The translations under genes were made by a program, and so were the position numbers. The notes under the pieces were generated by a model. It did not search any database and was not told the DNA's origin. It saw nothing but the letters and a program-made list of their open reading frames with translations. From Phylloscopus collybita (Eukaryota > Chordata > Aves > Passeriformes > Phylloscopidae): a stretch of DNA of 64,000 nucleotides. Below, one piece after another: positions 1 to 9,339 of this stretch (the first letter of the stretch is position 1; each line of letters starts with the position of its first letter). The stretch covers positions 62,456,445-62,520,444 of the forward strand of contig JAJNNQ010000006.1 in NCBI GenBank assembly GCA_027886175.1, written 5' to 3'.

Positions 1-573
1 TTCTGACTCTTCAGTGCATCCAAAACTAGCAGAGATTGCTCCTTCCCTCTATTTTTTTTTTTTTAATTTGTGTATTTTTTAATTGGTGTATGTCCTGTAT
101 TCTTTTGGCGTGTTCATGTCTTGCAATCTCAGATCAGAAAGAAAGAAATAAAAGATGTGCAAGATTTTGAGAAGTATTTATTTAACTTTTCCCAATTAAA
201 AAAACAAAACAAACAAAACAAAACAAAACAAACAAAAACACAAAAACCCCAAACAAACAAACAAACAAAACAAAAAAAACCCAAAAACCCAAAAAAAACC
301 ACCCAAAAAAACCTGGAATGTATCTTTTTTTGGTTTTGGCCTGAAGGTGATGCTGTTTCTCTAGGAAAAAAGTACTGGAAAAGCCATTGGGAAGGGTGGT
401 GGAGGAAATATTCGTGTCAAAATTATATATACACCGATTTTTGCTCTTTGTGTTGGTAAGTTCTCACCAACCCTTTGGAAGAGTTCTGTCTGAACAGAGT
501 TTGTAAGTTGAGTTTATTAAACCTTACGGTGTGTCGTGGATCAGCACACTCAAAATAAAAGCCAGTAATTAAT
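1..573. other. Gene-free AT-rich flank
   Basis: I see no gene. The stretch holds a poly-T run near 52-65, an A-rich block (listed separately) and about 260 bp of apparently unique sequence. AATAAA-type hexamers occur near 555, but no LTR or LINE boundary could be assigned. Confidence 0.5.
195..312. repeat. A-rich low-complexity block (AAAAC-type)
   Basis: Runs of A are interrupted by single C residues in an AAAAC/CAAAC pattern, ending in CCCAAAAA runs. It could be a decayed retroelement tail or a simple repeat. Any frame open across it encodes only Lys, Gln, Asn, Thr and Pro and is not a gene. Confidence 0.85.
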
Positions 574-578
574 TTTTT

Positions 579-633
579 TAAATAATTTTTATTTTTATTT
601 TTATTTTTATTTTTATTTTTATTTTTATTTTTA

Positions 634-664
<31 letters not shown>

Positions 665-706
665 TTTATTTTTATTTATTTATTTTTATTTTTATTTTTA
701 TTTTTA
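579..706. repeat. (ATTTTT)n hexanucleotide microsatellite
   Basis: About 20 copies of ATTTTT in tandem, with two one- or two-base slips near 655-680. It is a simple sequence repeat and no function is visible. Confidence 0.95.
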
Positions 707-1048
707 ATGCACACCCTTCCAGTGTGTCGTGGTGCTGGCCCTGTGCTCTGCCGTGCTCTCAGCTTTGTGGTGGGACAGCTGTGGTTTCTGTCCCCACAAA
801 AGCTGCTTTTACTCATTAGATTTGAGACATTTCCTCATGCAAGGCACGAGCCAGAGCAGCTTTCTGGTGTTTCTGCCATAAATGACTCATTCCTGTCACT
901 TTTTACCACCTCTGTCTCAAATTCTGACACCCAGGCAAATTTTCTGGTCTCTTTGTCAGCTTAGAAACCTCGGTGAGACCCTTCCTTTTGCTGAGAGCCC
1001 TTTTGTTGTGGGCAAGGGTGTTTTAAATCCCTTTCCAGGCTCAGGTTC
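707..1048. other. Unique sequence, no gene seen
   Basis: Mixed-composition DNA between the hexamer array and the first CR1 tail. A GTGTGTCGTGG motif occurs at about 528 and again near 720 on either side of the microsatellite, which hints that the array expanded inside a short duplication. No coding or RNA signal was recognised. Confidence 0.4.
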
Positions 1049-1258
1049 CTCCCTGGCAGGGTGGGCAGGCCCTGGCACAGGGTGCCCAGAGCAGCTGTGG
1101 CTGCCCCTGGATCCCTGGCAGTGCCCAAGGCCAGGCTGGACACTGGGGCTGGGAGCAGCCTGGGACAGTGGGAGGTGTCCCTGCCAGGGCAGGGGTGGCA
1201 CTGGGTGGGGTTTGAGGTCCCTCCCAACCCAAGCCAGTCTGGGATTCTGGGATTTTGA
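1049..1258 (+). mobile_element. CR1 LINE 3' fragment
   Basis: Contains the common bird CR1 tail: CCCTGGCAGGGTGGGCAGG, a CCCAGAGCAGCTGTGGCTG block, GGTGTCCCTGCC, GAGGTCCCTCCCAACCC, and a terminal octamer-like GGGATTCTGGGATT. Only the 3' end of the LINE is present, as expected from target-primed reverse transcription with 5' truncation. The GC-rich tail is open on both strands, but those frames are not genes. Confidence 0.88.
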
Positions 1259-1410
1259 GAGTAAAAATGGATCTCTGCTGATTACAATTAATCAAGCCTG
1301 GTCACTGCAACTGGGACTCAGAGCAAATGCAGGAGCTGTGTAGTTCAGCAGCAGCATGGACAGAATTTTCTCTTTCCATAATTATCAAAAACTCCATTTT
1401 TTGCCTCTTA

Positions 1411-1529
1411 GTGGGACTTGGGGCTGGGAGCAGCCTGGGACAGTGGGAGGTGTCCCTGCCAGGGCAGGGCTGGCACTGGGTGGGATTTGAGGTCCCTTCC
1501 AGCCCTGGCCATTCTGTGGATCTTTGATC
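1411..1529 (+). mobile_element. CR1 LINE 3' fragment, short
   Basis: About 120 bp of the same CR1 tail, starting inside the GGGGCTGGGAGCAGCCTGGG block and ending at an ATTCTGTGGATC octamer-like terminus. It lies in the same orientation as its neighbours at 1049 and 1770, so the trio could be three insertions or a local duplication. Confidence 0.85.
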
Positions 1530-1769
1530 CATTGGCAGCATTTGGGGCAGGGTTTAACCCAAAGCAGATTCTGGTTTGCTGCTCTGGGATGGCTTTTTTA
1601 GATTTTGGTGGTCCAGGTTTGGGTCACTTCCTTGGGGCTCTCTTGACTCCCATGCCAACCTTCCCTCCCAAGTGGGCCAAGTGCAATAGCAATGGCAAAG
1701 CTTCCCAGCTGCATTCTGTCCCTCTGCTTGGGCATTTCCTTTTCCTCAGTGGAGTAACAAACTGTTCTT

Positions 1770-1884
1770 GGCCAGGTTGGACACTGGGGCTGGGAGCAGC
1801 CTGGGACAGTGGGAGGTGTCCCTGCCAGGGCAGGGGTGGCACTGGGTGGGATTTGAGGTCCCTCCCAACCCAAACATTCCTGGT
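1770..1884 (+). mobile_element. CR1 LINE 3' fragment, short
   Basis: Third plus-strand CR1 tail in 0.8 kb. It begins at GGCCAGGTTGGACACTGGGG and ends just after CCCTCCCAACCCAAACATTCC, with the same internal blocks as the copy at 1049. No coding capacity remains. Confidence 0.85.
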
Positions 1885-2092
1885 TCAATCAGCACATTTC
1901 AGGCAGAAGCCAAAAGACACCCAGGACACCCAAGGGGAAGGCCAAGGTTGTCCATCTCTCACTCCAACAGGAGATTTCTTCAGCCTCTGCTGGGAAAAAT
2001 TTAAGCCAAGGTGACCAAAATCTGCTGCAAACCCCTGAGTGAGGCACCTCCCTTCTGCAGGGCAGCAGCTCTGCCCCTGCCAGTCCTGTCCT

Positions 2093-2702
2093 GTGGGATG
2101 GGATGGGGATGGGATGGGATGGGATGGGATGGGGATGGGGATGGGGATGGGATGGGATGGGGATGGGATGGGATGGGATGGGATGGGATGGGATGGGATG
2201 GGGATGGGGATGGGATGGGATGGGATGGGATGGGGATGGGATGGGATGGGAAGGGATGGGATGGGGATGGGGATGGGGATGGGGATGGGATGGGATGGGG
2301 ATGGGATGGGATGGGATGGGATGGGATGGGATGGGATGGGATGGGATGGGATGGGATGGGATGGGATGGGAAGGGATGGGATGGGGATGGGGATGGGGAT
2401 GGGATGGGATGGGATGGGATGGGATGGGGATGGGGATGGGGATGGGATGGGATGGGGATGGGATGGGATGGGATGGGATGGGATGGGATGGGATGGGATG
2501 GGATGGGATGGGATGGGAAGGGATGGGATGGGGATGGGGATGGGGATGGGGATGGGATGGGATGGGGATGGGATGGGATGGGATGGGGATGGGATGGGGA
2601 TGGGATGGGGATGGGATGGGGATGGGATGGGATGGGGATGGGATGGGATGGGGATGGGGATGGGATGGGGATGGGGATGGGATGGGGATGGGATGGGGAT
2701 GG
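2093..2702. repeat. (GGATG)n / (GGGATG)n array
   Basis: Six hundred bases of GGGAT-type pentamers mixed with hexamers carrying an extra G. Blocks of pure pentamer alternate with blocks of GGGGAT, and a GGGAAGGGATGGG interruption recurs four times, giving a loose higher-order pattern. The plus strand has regularly spaced G3-G4 runs and could form G-quadruplexes. The minus strand is open as an Ile-Pro-Ser-His-Pro repeat, which reflects the 5-bp period and not a gene. Confidence 0.97.
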
Positions 2703-2964
2703 CTGCACCTGAGAGATCAGAGAAGGGCAAACACACCACGACCAGGTCTCTTTAATCACAGCAAAATTTTCCATGAGAGAGAAAAACCACAAGCACAGCC
2801 AGTCACATCCAGTGTCAGAATGTGTTTGTGGTTCCAAAATAAACAGGACAGAGCTGCCTTGGGTGTGAATGCCCAGAAAAGGCCTCTGCCCTGTCCTTCA
2901 GCTCTGCAGAGAAGCCCCTCTGAACTGAGCATGAAGAGAAGGCTCTGGGCAAGGCTTAGAGCTC
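2703..2964. other. Unique sequence, no gene seen
   Basis: Mixed-composition spacer between the GGATG array and the next CR1 fragment. No start, splice or family match was recognised. Confidence 0.4.
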
Positions 2965-3246
2965 CTTGCAGTGCCTGGAGGGGCTGATCAAGAAGAGAGA
3001 GGAATTTTATATGGGCAGAGAGTGCCAGGAGCCAGGGAATGGCTTCCCAGTGCCCAGGGCAGGGCTGGCTGGGATCCTGGGAATCAGGAATTGTTCCCTG
3101 GCAGGGTGGGCAGGCCCTGGCACAGGGTGCCCAGAGCAGCTGTGGCTGCCCCTGGATCCCTGGCAGTGCCCAAGGCCAGGCTGGACACTGGGGCTGGGAG
3201 CAGCCTGGGACAGTGGGAGGTGTCCCTGCCAGGGCAGGGGTGGAAT
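2965..3246 (+). mobile_element. CR1 LINE 3' fragment, truncated at its 3' end
   Basis: The 5' part (GGGGCTGATCAAGAAG, then GCCAGGGAATGGCTTCCCAG) is the CR1 region upstream of the conserved tail; the tail blocks follow from about 3090. The copy stops abruptly at GGCAGGGGTGGAATTAAACC without the octamer terminus, so its 3' end is lost or rearranged. The reverse-strand copy at 17354-17620 has the same order of blocks. Confidence 0.85.
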
Positions 3247-4289
3247 TAAACCATCAGTGAGTTCCCTCTGTTAGAAATGTCCCCTATAATATTGGCTTTC
3301 ACATTTGTGTTGTGGTGGTTTTCCCCAGGAAGTTACAGCAAAACCCAATCAGTGCCCAGGGTTGAATGTTGGTATCTGGTTGAACCAGTCGAAAGCTGAC
3401 ACCCCTCTGGGAATGCACATCTTAAAATCACAGAATACCTGGAAAAGCTCTCTTTTTCAACCTTTTATTCCGATTCTTCTTAATTTCTTTTTCTCTCTTG
3501 TAGTTTTGTTAGTAAACCTGTCTTTATACCCTTTTAAATTTTAAGCCTGCTTTGCTTTTTCTCCTAATCCTATCTCACAGCAGAAAAAGAGTAAATATTC
3601 TAGTAGGCACTAGTGAAACCACTGCAGTACAGTAGTCTTCACATGTTGTTATTGATTAAGACAAATAATTAATAATAATTATTTGATATAGTGCAATTTA
3701 AAACCCCTTTCAGCTGCTTGCTAATATAACAGAATTTCTCATTTTAACTTATAGCCCGTGGAAGTAGCAGTGTGATGAATATATGATATTGATGTATACA
3801 CCCTCTAGCTTATAGAAATAAAGGTGGGGAGAATGTATTGTACTGCAGGCCTTAGCAAAATAAGAAATGTTGAAACACCTCTGTGTAACTGAGAGAACTG
3901 TATAAAGCAATTCAGTTGTTTCCCACATCTGCTGACTGACCTCTCTAAGTGATAAGAGTGACAAGCCAGGGCACTGGAGAATTAGAGAAGAACTTGTTTT
4001 CTGCTCGTTACCAGGGGAGGGTGAAACAGCAGGAGGAAGCCACAAGAAGGAATAAAATGCATCGACCTTGTTATAAACGGGAATAAAATAAATGACAAAA
4101 TTGAAAATTTAGCAGCAGTTTTAATAAAAATTTAATATATATATATTTTAAAAAATTAAACATATACAAAAATTTGGCAATGATTATTTAAATCTGGTTA
4201 AGGTTCTGATCAGGCAGAAGCAAAACCGACCTGGGTATGGGGAGGGCTTCTCACCCCACCTCACATACAAAACAAACCAATTCGAATTA
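3247..4289. other. Unique AT-rich stretch with a possible LTR remnant
   Basis: No gene is seen. About 3440-3579 (TTATTCCGATTCTTC onward, ending CTATCTCACA) resembles the U5 end of a bird ERV LTR, but no 5' end or TSD could be found. The rest, to 4289, is AT-rich single-copy-looking DNA, including a TATATATATA run near 4137. Confidence 0.35.
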
Positions 4290-5030
4290 CACTTATATGC
4301 TATCTGCTCATATAATAATATATAATTAATATCACTTTGTGCTGGTTTGAAAGCAAAACCAGTGAGACTCCCAGTCAGAGACATAATTTAATAGGAGAAG
4401 AGAGGAAAAAAAGGTAAAATAAAAAAAATGGAACAATACAACCTGACACCATGTTGGTCAGGGGATTGGGAGCAGCCCACAGTGAGTCCTCCTGGAGTGG
4501 CAGAGGTGGTTCTGGTGGGGCAGAGATGATCCTGAGAGAAAAGGGTCCAGGGATGGTGAGAAGGGTCCAGGGATGGTGAGAAGGGTCCAGTCTTCCTCCA
4601 GGAATCCAGTGGAACCAGATCCCTGGTGTTCCTGAGTCTCAGTTTTATCCAGGCAGGAATGGTTGGCTCCTCCCACTGGGTGGAGCATCTTCCAATGGCA
4701 TGTCGTGCCCTTAGAGAGCCTTCATGGCCCATTAGCAGCAGATAACCCTTAATGGCCCATTAGCAGCAGATATCCATTGGAGGGAGGACAAGTGGTGACA
4801 GAGATAACAAACCCTGCCCTACCTGGTTTATCAGCTGCCCCGTTATCAGGAGGCATCGCCCCCCTCCCCCCAGAGTTACAAGAGATAAAGAAAAAAACAT
4901 CTCCCAGCTGCTTTCAGCAGATGAAATAAAATACACATTTTGGGTTCCATAACCGCAGACACATTTATATACTATCTGCTGATATAATAATAGACAATAT
5001 CACTTATTTACTATCTGCTAATACATATCC
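4290..5030. repeat. ~40-bp tandem repeat split by an LTR
   Basis: Three related units of about 40 bp share CACTTATATxCTATCTGCTxATATAATAA-like sequence. One (4290-4337) lies left of the LTR at 4338-4961; the other two (4962-5005 and 5001-5030, partial) lie right of it. The LTR sits exactly at a CACTT junction. Confidence 0.6.
4338..4961 (-). mobile_element. Solo ERV LTR (ERVL-like), inverted
   Basis: On the minus strand it starts TGTCTGCGG and ends CCAGCACA. It is flanked by CACTT (4333-4337) and CATTT (4962-4966), a 5-bp TSD with one change, as expected for ERVL-type elements. A TATA-like GGATAAAAC lies near 4640 and an ATTAAA signal near 4388, both read on the minus strand. A 20-bp segment (GGGTCCAGGGATGGTGAGAA) is duplicated at 4547-4590. 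There are no internal retroviral genes, so it is a recombined solo LTR. Confidence 0.65.
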
Positions 5031-5509
5031 ATCAATGTTTCCCATAAGTTTCCTCCTATTTTCCAGTTTTAAAAATCTACATCACTGCACTTCATGGCAC
5101 ATGCTTCACTTGTTGCCAGGGGTTCTTCTGTCTTCTTTGGGTGCTCTTTGGGATGAAGGCTCACAGTCTTCCTCACTGTCCTCTGAAAAATCTCTCTTAT
5201 TACACGTGTGTTAAGCTTGTATTATGTAGGCAAATACCAAGTTTGAACATTAAAACAATAAATCTCATATAATTAACAATTTTCTTGGAATTCCACCAAA
5301 TCTCCCTGTCTTGCAGATAATTTTAGCTTTAGTCTTATCTAAGTTTCTTCCTGTATCTCATGAACATCTGCAGGAGAAGGGGGAACCCCCTCCCTCTCCT
5401 TTTTGGCACTGCTTTATTACTATTATATTATTTTTTTTTAAACTATTGATAACTTTTTCAATTTTATCAGCACTGATCATACCCATTTACCACAACCTGA
5501 CCTGCAGGA
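5031..5509. other. Unique AT-rich stretch, no gene seen
   Basis: Single-copy-looking DNA with no recognised repeat or coding signal. It includes a poly-T near 5431 and may contain the undetected 5' part of the LTR remnant that ends at 5763. Confidence 0.35.
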
Positions 5510-5763
5510 TGTCGTGTAGGGAAGTCAGAGTGGGAAAACAAAACAGGGGAAGATTCCTACAACATCAAAAAACTACCAAGAATGTTTGAATGATGGATGA
5601 AACTTATGAATATGTGTGTACCTTAATAAGGTAACAGTGTATAAATAACATTGTCCTAATGTACTGGGGTGTTTATTGGCCTGGAACACCCCAGTGCTGT
5701 CCTTTTCTAGTCCCTTATTAAACTTCTGGAAAATATTCTGAGAGTGAACTTCCATTTTTCACA
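5510..5763 (+). mobile_element. ERV LTR remnant (3' part)
   Basis: Contains a TATA-like GTGTATAAATAAC near 5638, an ATTAAA signal near 5717 and a TTTTTCACA terminus. The terminal 50 bp resemble those of the complete LTR at 38899-39436, which also ends in TTTTTCACA. The 5' boundary and TSD could not be found, so the start given is provisional. Confidence 0.45.
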
Positions 5764-5991
5764 CCTCCAACCCTAAGCCATCCTACATTTCTGTGACTCC
5801 ACGACTCTTGAAGCCAAATACTGCGTGGACTTGTGGCACCTCCGTGAAGCCAAGGAACCTCCCAGGGTTGGCAGTCAGGGGGGGCAGAAACTCTGGTGAT
5901 TTGCATTCATTAAAAACCAGCACTGAGCTAAAAAAAGCCATCACATGCTTTCTGGGCTGCTAGAAACTCATAACTGGGCTGGTTTTTTGAT

Positions 5992-6212
5992 TTTTTTTCT
6001 TTTTTTTTTTTTTTTTTTTTTTTTTAGTTCTGTGTTTGGTGGGTGGTTTTTTTTTTTTTGGTTGTTTTTTTTTTTATGGTTTCTTTTATTTTTGGGTGTT
6101 TTTTTGGTTTTTGTTTGGTTGGTTGGTTGGTTTGGGTTTTTGTTTGCTTGGGGTTTTTTTTGTTTGTTTTGTTTGGGTTTTGTTTTGTTTATTTTTTTGG
6201 TGGTGGTGGTTT
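5992..6212. repeat. T-rich low-complexity block with G interruptions
   Basis: A 26-T run is followed by 190 bp of TTTTTGG and TTTGG patterns and a final GGTGGTGGT. Open plus frames encode only Phe, Gly, Trp, Leu and Val and are artefacts. Such tracts are prone to sequencing and assembly length errors. Confidence 0.9.
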
Positions 6213-6675
6213 CTTGTTTCTTCGCTTGATTTTCCTCAGATTACTCAGTTTTAGGGTAACTTTAATCACTGCTTACCACCTGGTAAAGAGCTGCACAGTG
6301 CTGGATATGACAACACATTATTCCCTGGGTGGCACCAGTGGTTTCCTGGTGTTCTCAGACAAATATAAACACAGGAACATGCAATCAGTGCTCCCCAAAG
6401 CAGATCCTGCACCAGCGGGGATTTCACAGCCCGTGGGCTTTAAATCCCCACAGGTTAATCAATATGGATGGCAATTTGTTCTCAGTGCACACAACAGATG
6501 AAACAATCATTTATGTCTCTCCTGCTTTGCTCTGTCTCCTCACTGAGGTGTCACACAGAAAGGGAAAAATGGTTCAGTGGTGGTGTTGGAGTAGTTGGAT
6601 TTCTTTTGTCCCCTAAGAGTCCTTTGGGAGGAGGATGCTGGAAAATCCCAAATGGTCTGGTTTGGGGGACGTTGT
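6213..6675. other. Unique sequence, no gene seen
   Basis: About 460 bp of ordinary-composition DNA without a recognised repeat. No splice-bounded open frame stands out. Confidence 0.4.
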
Positions 6676-7215
6676 TGATGTCTGGAGTTTTATCTTTGGT
6701 GTTTTTCAGGTTCTGTGCTGCCCAGGGCTGCAGCTCTCAGCCTCACACTCAGGGTCACTCAGCTCTGCACAGAGCAGGGACACAAAACAAATCCTGCTCC
6801 TGCTGCACCCCAAGCACAGCTGGGACAAGTGTTCAGGCCCCAGAGCACAAACAAGGGTGGCTGCAGAGAGAAAACAAGAAGGGTGGGACTGCAGAACCTG
6901 CAGCTGGAACTGGACAATTCAACCCCAATGTGCAAATGGACCAGAACTGATCAAAGTGTGAGACCTCGTGACCAGGGGTCCATTTTGGGTCCAGTTTGTC
7001 ACCATTTTGTGACCATTTTGGGTCCATTTTGGGTCCATTTTGGGACCATTTTGGGACCATTTTGGGACCATTTTGTGACCATTTTGGGTCCATTTTGGGG
7101 CCATTTTGGGGCCACCTTGGGTGTAGCCCTGGCCAGGCTCTTGTCCTGCCCAAGGTGCATCCTTAAAGGCCTTTGAATAAATCTCTGCTTTATTCTCTGA
7201 CTGTCCAGTCCTGAA
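6676..7215 (+). mobile_element. Interspersed element 'family C', copy 1
   Basis: One of three plus-strand copies (also at 9340 and 23913) sharing a TTTTATCTTTGGTG start, a GCTGCCCAGGGCTGCAGCTC body, a CTCGTGACCAGGGGTCC junction, an 11-bp minisatellite, then GGCCAGGCTCTTGTCCTGCC and an AATAAA signal near 7175. The AATAAA followed by a short T-rich tail suggests an LTR or another polymerase II retroelement end, but no TG...CA with TSD was found. The element class is therefore unresolved. Confidence 0.65.
6977..7114 (+). repeat. 11-bp minisatellite inside family C copy 1
   Basis: About 12 units of TCCATTTTGGG or ACCATTTTGTG. The same array has about 40 units in copy 2 and about 32 in copy 3, so copy number varies greatly while the flanking element stays constant. 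Confidence 0.9.
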
Positions 7216-7249
7216 ATCCTTCCTGAAGGGGAGAGCTGGGGTGAGGGGA

Positions 7250-7686
7250 TGCTGGAATTCTGGAAACTTGGATTTGGGGATTTTAGTGTAAAGTGATGTG
7301 TGTGAGTCAAGTTGGAGGGTTTTGGGTGTTGTCTGGGTCCTTCCTCTTCACCTTCTTCTTCCTTCTCCTCCATGGGTTTGGGTGGTTTTCTGTCATTGGG
7401 TGAAGAAGGTCTGCACTGCGGGCCCTGGGTGGTCATTGTTGGGTCAAGAGTATAAATAACACAGGTGTCACCTCGTTATTGGGGGATTATTGCTTAAATA
7501 ACCTGGGACAGAGTCAGAAACTCTGCATTTTACTTTGTTTCTCTGGCTTGCTAGATTGAGCTCACAGCTTGTGAGTCTGTAAATGGATGAGAGACAATAA
7601 ACATCCCAGTCTGAACTCAAAATCTGCATTTCCTGTGTATTATTCATCCTGACCTGAGCAGAGAAAAAGAAACCAGAACTGTCACA
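7250..7686 (+). mobile_element. Solo ERV LTR 'family A', copy 1 (ERVK-like)
   Basis: Starts TGCTGGAATTCTGG and ends AACTGTCACA, 437 bp. It is flanked by AGGGGA (7244-7249) and GGGGGA (7687-7692), a 6-bp TSD with one change, as in ERVK-type elements. It has a TATA-like GAGTATAAATAAC near 7448 and an AATAAA signal near 7596. Copies at 16913 (inverted) and 22201 share its whole length. No gag, pol or env is present. Confidence 0.75.
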
Positions 7687-8543
7687 GGGGGATTTCCCCT
7701 CCAGCCCTCTTTTCCCTGGAGACCTCTGCAGTGACTCTGGGGTTTGTTTTGGTTTGGTTTTGGTTTTTTTTTTTTTTCCTGCAGCTCATTAATCCTTTAT
7801 TCCCCCCAAATCTGAGGTCTTTTAAGCCTTGCAGCCTCCCGTGCTTGTGGAGAGCAGCAGAACTCCCACTGCAGCAAGATTTGGTGCTTTCCCCTTCCCC
7901 TTGTGTGGATTTTTTTTTTTTGCTGGAGTGAGGATGGGAGGGAGCATTTTGGTCAAAGCAGGGCCCAGACTGCTCTGGCCCTGGCACTCAGTGGCTGCAA
8001 TCATCTGGAGAGTGACCTGGGATTTTCATCTTTCTCCTTTTTTTAGAAAAAACAAAAAAAAACCCCCAAAAAAACCCCAAATACTTACAGGCCTTGTGTG
8101 GAAAATGGTTGTTTAGCCTGATTCCCACTCTTCATTTTGAGGGGACACTGCAGAGTTTTGCCAGAAGATGGCAACTGGAAACGCTGATTGTAAAACTCTA
8201 CTTTCACAATTCGAAACACCTCCTAATGGAAGGATTTATTGTGGTGGGGATGTGTTGTTAATTATCATTAGACCTCTGCTTTTGATTAATGCTGCTAATT
8301 AGTTTCTGCCCTTGACTTTTTTCCAATTAAGGAGTGGAAGCCTTGGTGCTGAGCACGTGGGCAGATTACCTAATGAGATGAAAGGAGCACGGGCTCTCTT
8401 TGCAGGTGATCATTGGAACTTTCAGGGGTTGCTCTGCACTCCCAGAGCTGCTTCTGCCTCTGGCTGGTGGCACAGGAGGTGCTGGGGCTCCAGTGAGCAG
8501 CAGGTGGGTGGGAGCCTCTTGCTGCTGACAATTCCCTTGATTT
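7687..8543. other. Mostly unique stretch, possible regulatory DNA
   Basis: No gene is seen. It holds T/G-rich runs near 7741-7780 and 8035-8080. Between about 8090 and 8340 it is repeat-free and contains several TAAT/ATTA homeodomain-type cores and a CTCF-like motif. It could be conserved non-coding DNA; only alignment would tell. Confidence 0.35.
8161..8173 (+). promoter_or_regulatory. CTCF-like motif
   Basis: CCAGAAGATGGCA matches the CTCF core CCASYAGRKGGCR at every position except the fifth. A single match at this stringency is expected by chance every few kilobases, so this is only a lead. Confidence 0.2.
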
Positions 8544-8975
8544 CACAGAATCACAGATTCACAGGATTTCCAGGTTGGAAGAGACCTTCTGGATCATCCA
8601 GTCCAACCCAGCTCTGACACCTCAACCAGACCATGGCACCCAGTGCCACATCCAGGCTTTTGTTAAACACATCCAGGGATGGTGACTCCACCACCTGCCT
8701 GGGCAGGCCATTCCAATACTTTATCACTCTTTCTGTGAAAAACTTTTTCCTGATACCCAACCTGGATTTCCCTTGGTGCAGCTTGAGGCTGTGTCCTCTC
8801 CTTCTGTCAGTGCTGCCTGGAGAAAGAGACCAACCCCAGCTGAGCACAGCCACCCTTCAGGGAGTTGTAGAGAGTGATCAGGTCACCTCTGAGTCTCCTT
8901 TTCTCCAGGCTGAACAACCCCAGCTCCCTCAGTCCTTCCTCACAGGGTTTGTGCTCCAAGCCCCTCACAAATGCA
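8544..8975 (-). mobile_element. CR1 LINE fragment with ORF2 C-terminus, inverted
   Basis: Reading the minus strand, the copy runs from within ORF2 to the 3' end. The decoded protein contains [17 protein letters not shown] and [14 protein letters not shown] segments typical of the C-terminal part of CR1 reverse transcriptase. It then reads [18 protein letters not shown] and ends in the CR1 3' tail with its AATCTGTGATTCTGTGA octamers. It is 5' truncated and has frame breaks, so it is a dead copy. Confidence 0.9.
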
Positions 8976-9114
8976 AGGAGCTGAATAATCTCTGGTTCTG
9001 TGAGAGAAGGAATTCTCCCATTCTGTTCTCCCCTTCTCTTCTGAAAGAGGGAGGTGGAGCTTTGCTGACTCCTGGGGGTGTTTGGTGTGGAAAAAGGAGG
9101 CTCAGGGGAGGCTG
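8976..9114. other. Short unique spacer
   Basis: AT-balanced spacer between an inverted CR1 and an inverted family C fragment. No feature was recognised. Confidence 0.3.
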
Positions 9115-9188
9115 AGCTGGAACACAGACTGGAGAGAGCTAAGAGAATAAAGTGGGTGTTTGATAAAAGGCCTTAAAGGATGCACCTC
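9115..9188 (-). mobile_element. Family C 3'-end fragment, inverted
   Basis: The minus strand reads AGGTGCATCCTTTAAGGCC-like sequence, then the AATAAA-like signal and TTATTCTCT, matching the last 75 bp of family C. It lies 150 bp upstream of the complete plus-strand copy at 9340, making a short inverted pair. Confidence 0.6.
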
Positions 9189-9189
9189 A

Positions 9190-9335
9190 CTGCTCTGCAC
9201 AACTCCCTGGCAGGAGGGGCAGTGAGGGAGAGTCAGGCTCTGCTGCCCTGTCCCAAGGGAAAGGAGGAGAGGAAACGGCCTCAAATGGCACCAGGGGAGG
9301 CTCAGGTTGGAGATTGGGAAAGAAAAAATCGTATG
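9190..9335 (+). mobile_element. CR1 LINE internal fragment
   Basis: Matches the CR1 segment around CTCTGCACAACTCCCTGGCAG and AAGGAGGAGAGGAAACGGCC, which is present in the longer copies at 19980 and 31795. It is cut at both sides by family C sequences. Confidence 0.65.
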
Positions 9336-9339
9336 AGAG

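Noticed and set aside
956..1343. Overlapping frames on both strands near 1 kb
   Set aside because: They cover a GC-rich CR1 3' tail, which is untranslated in the element.
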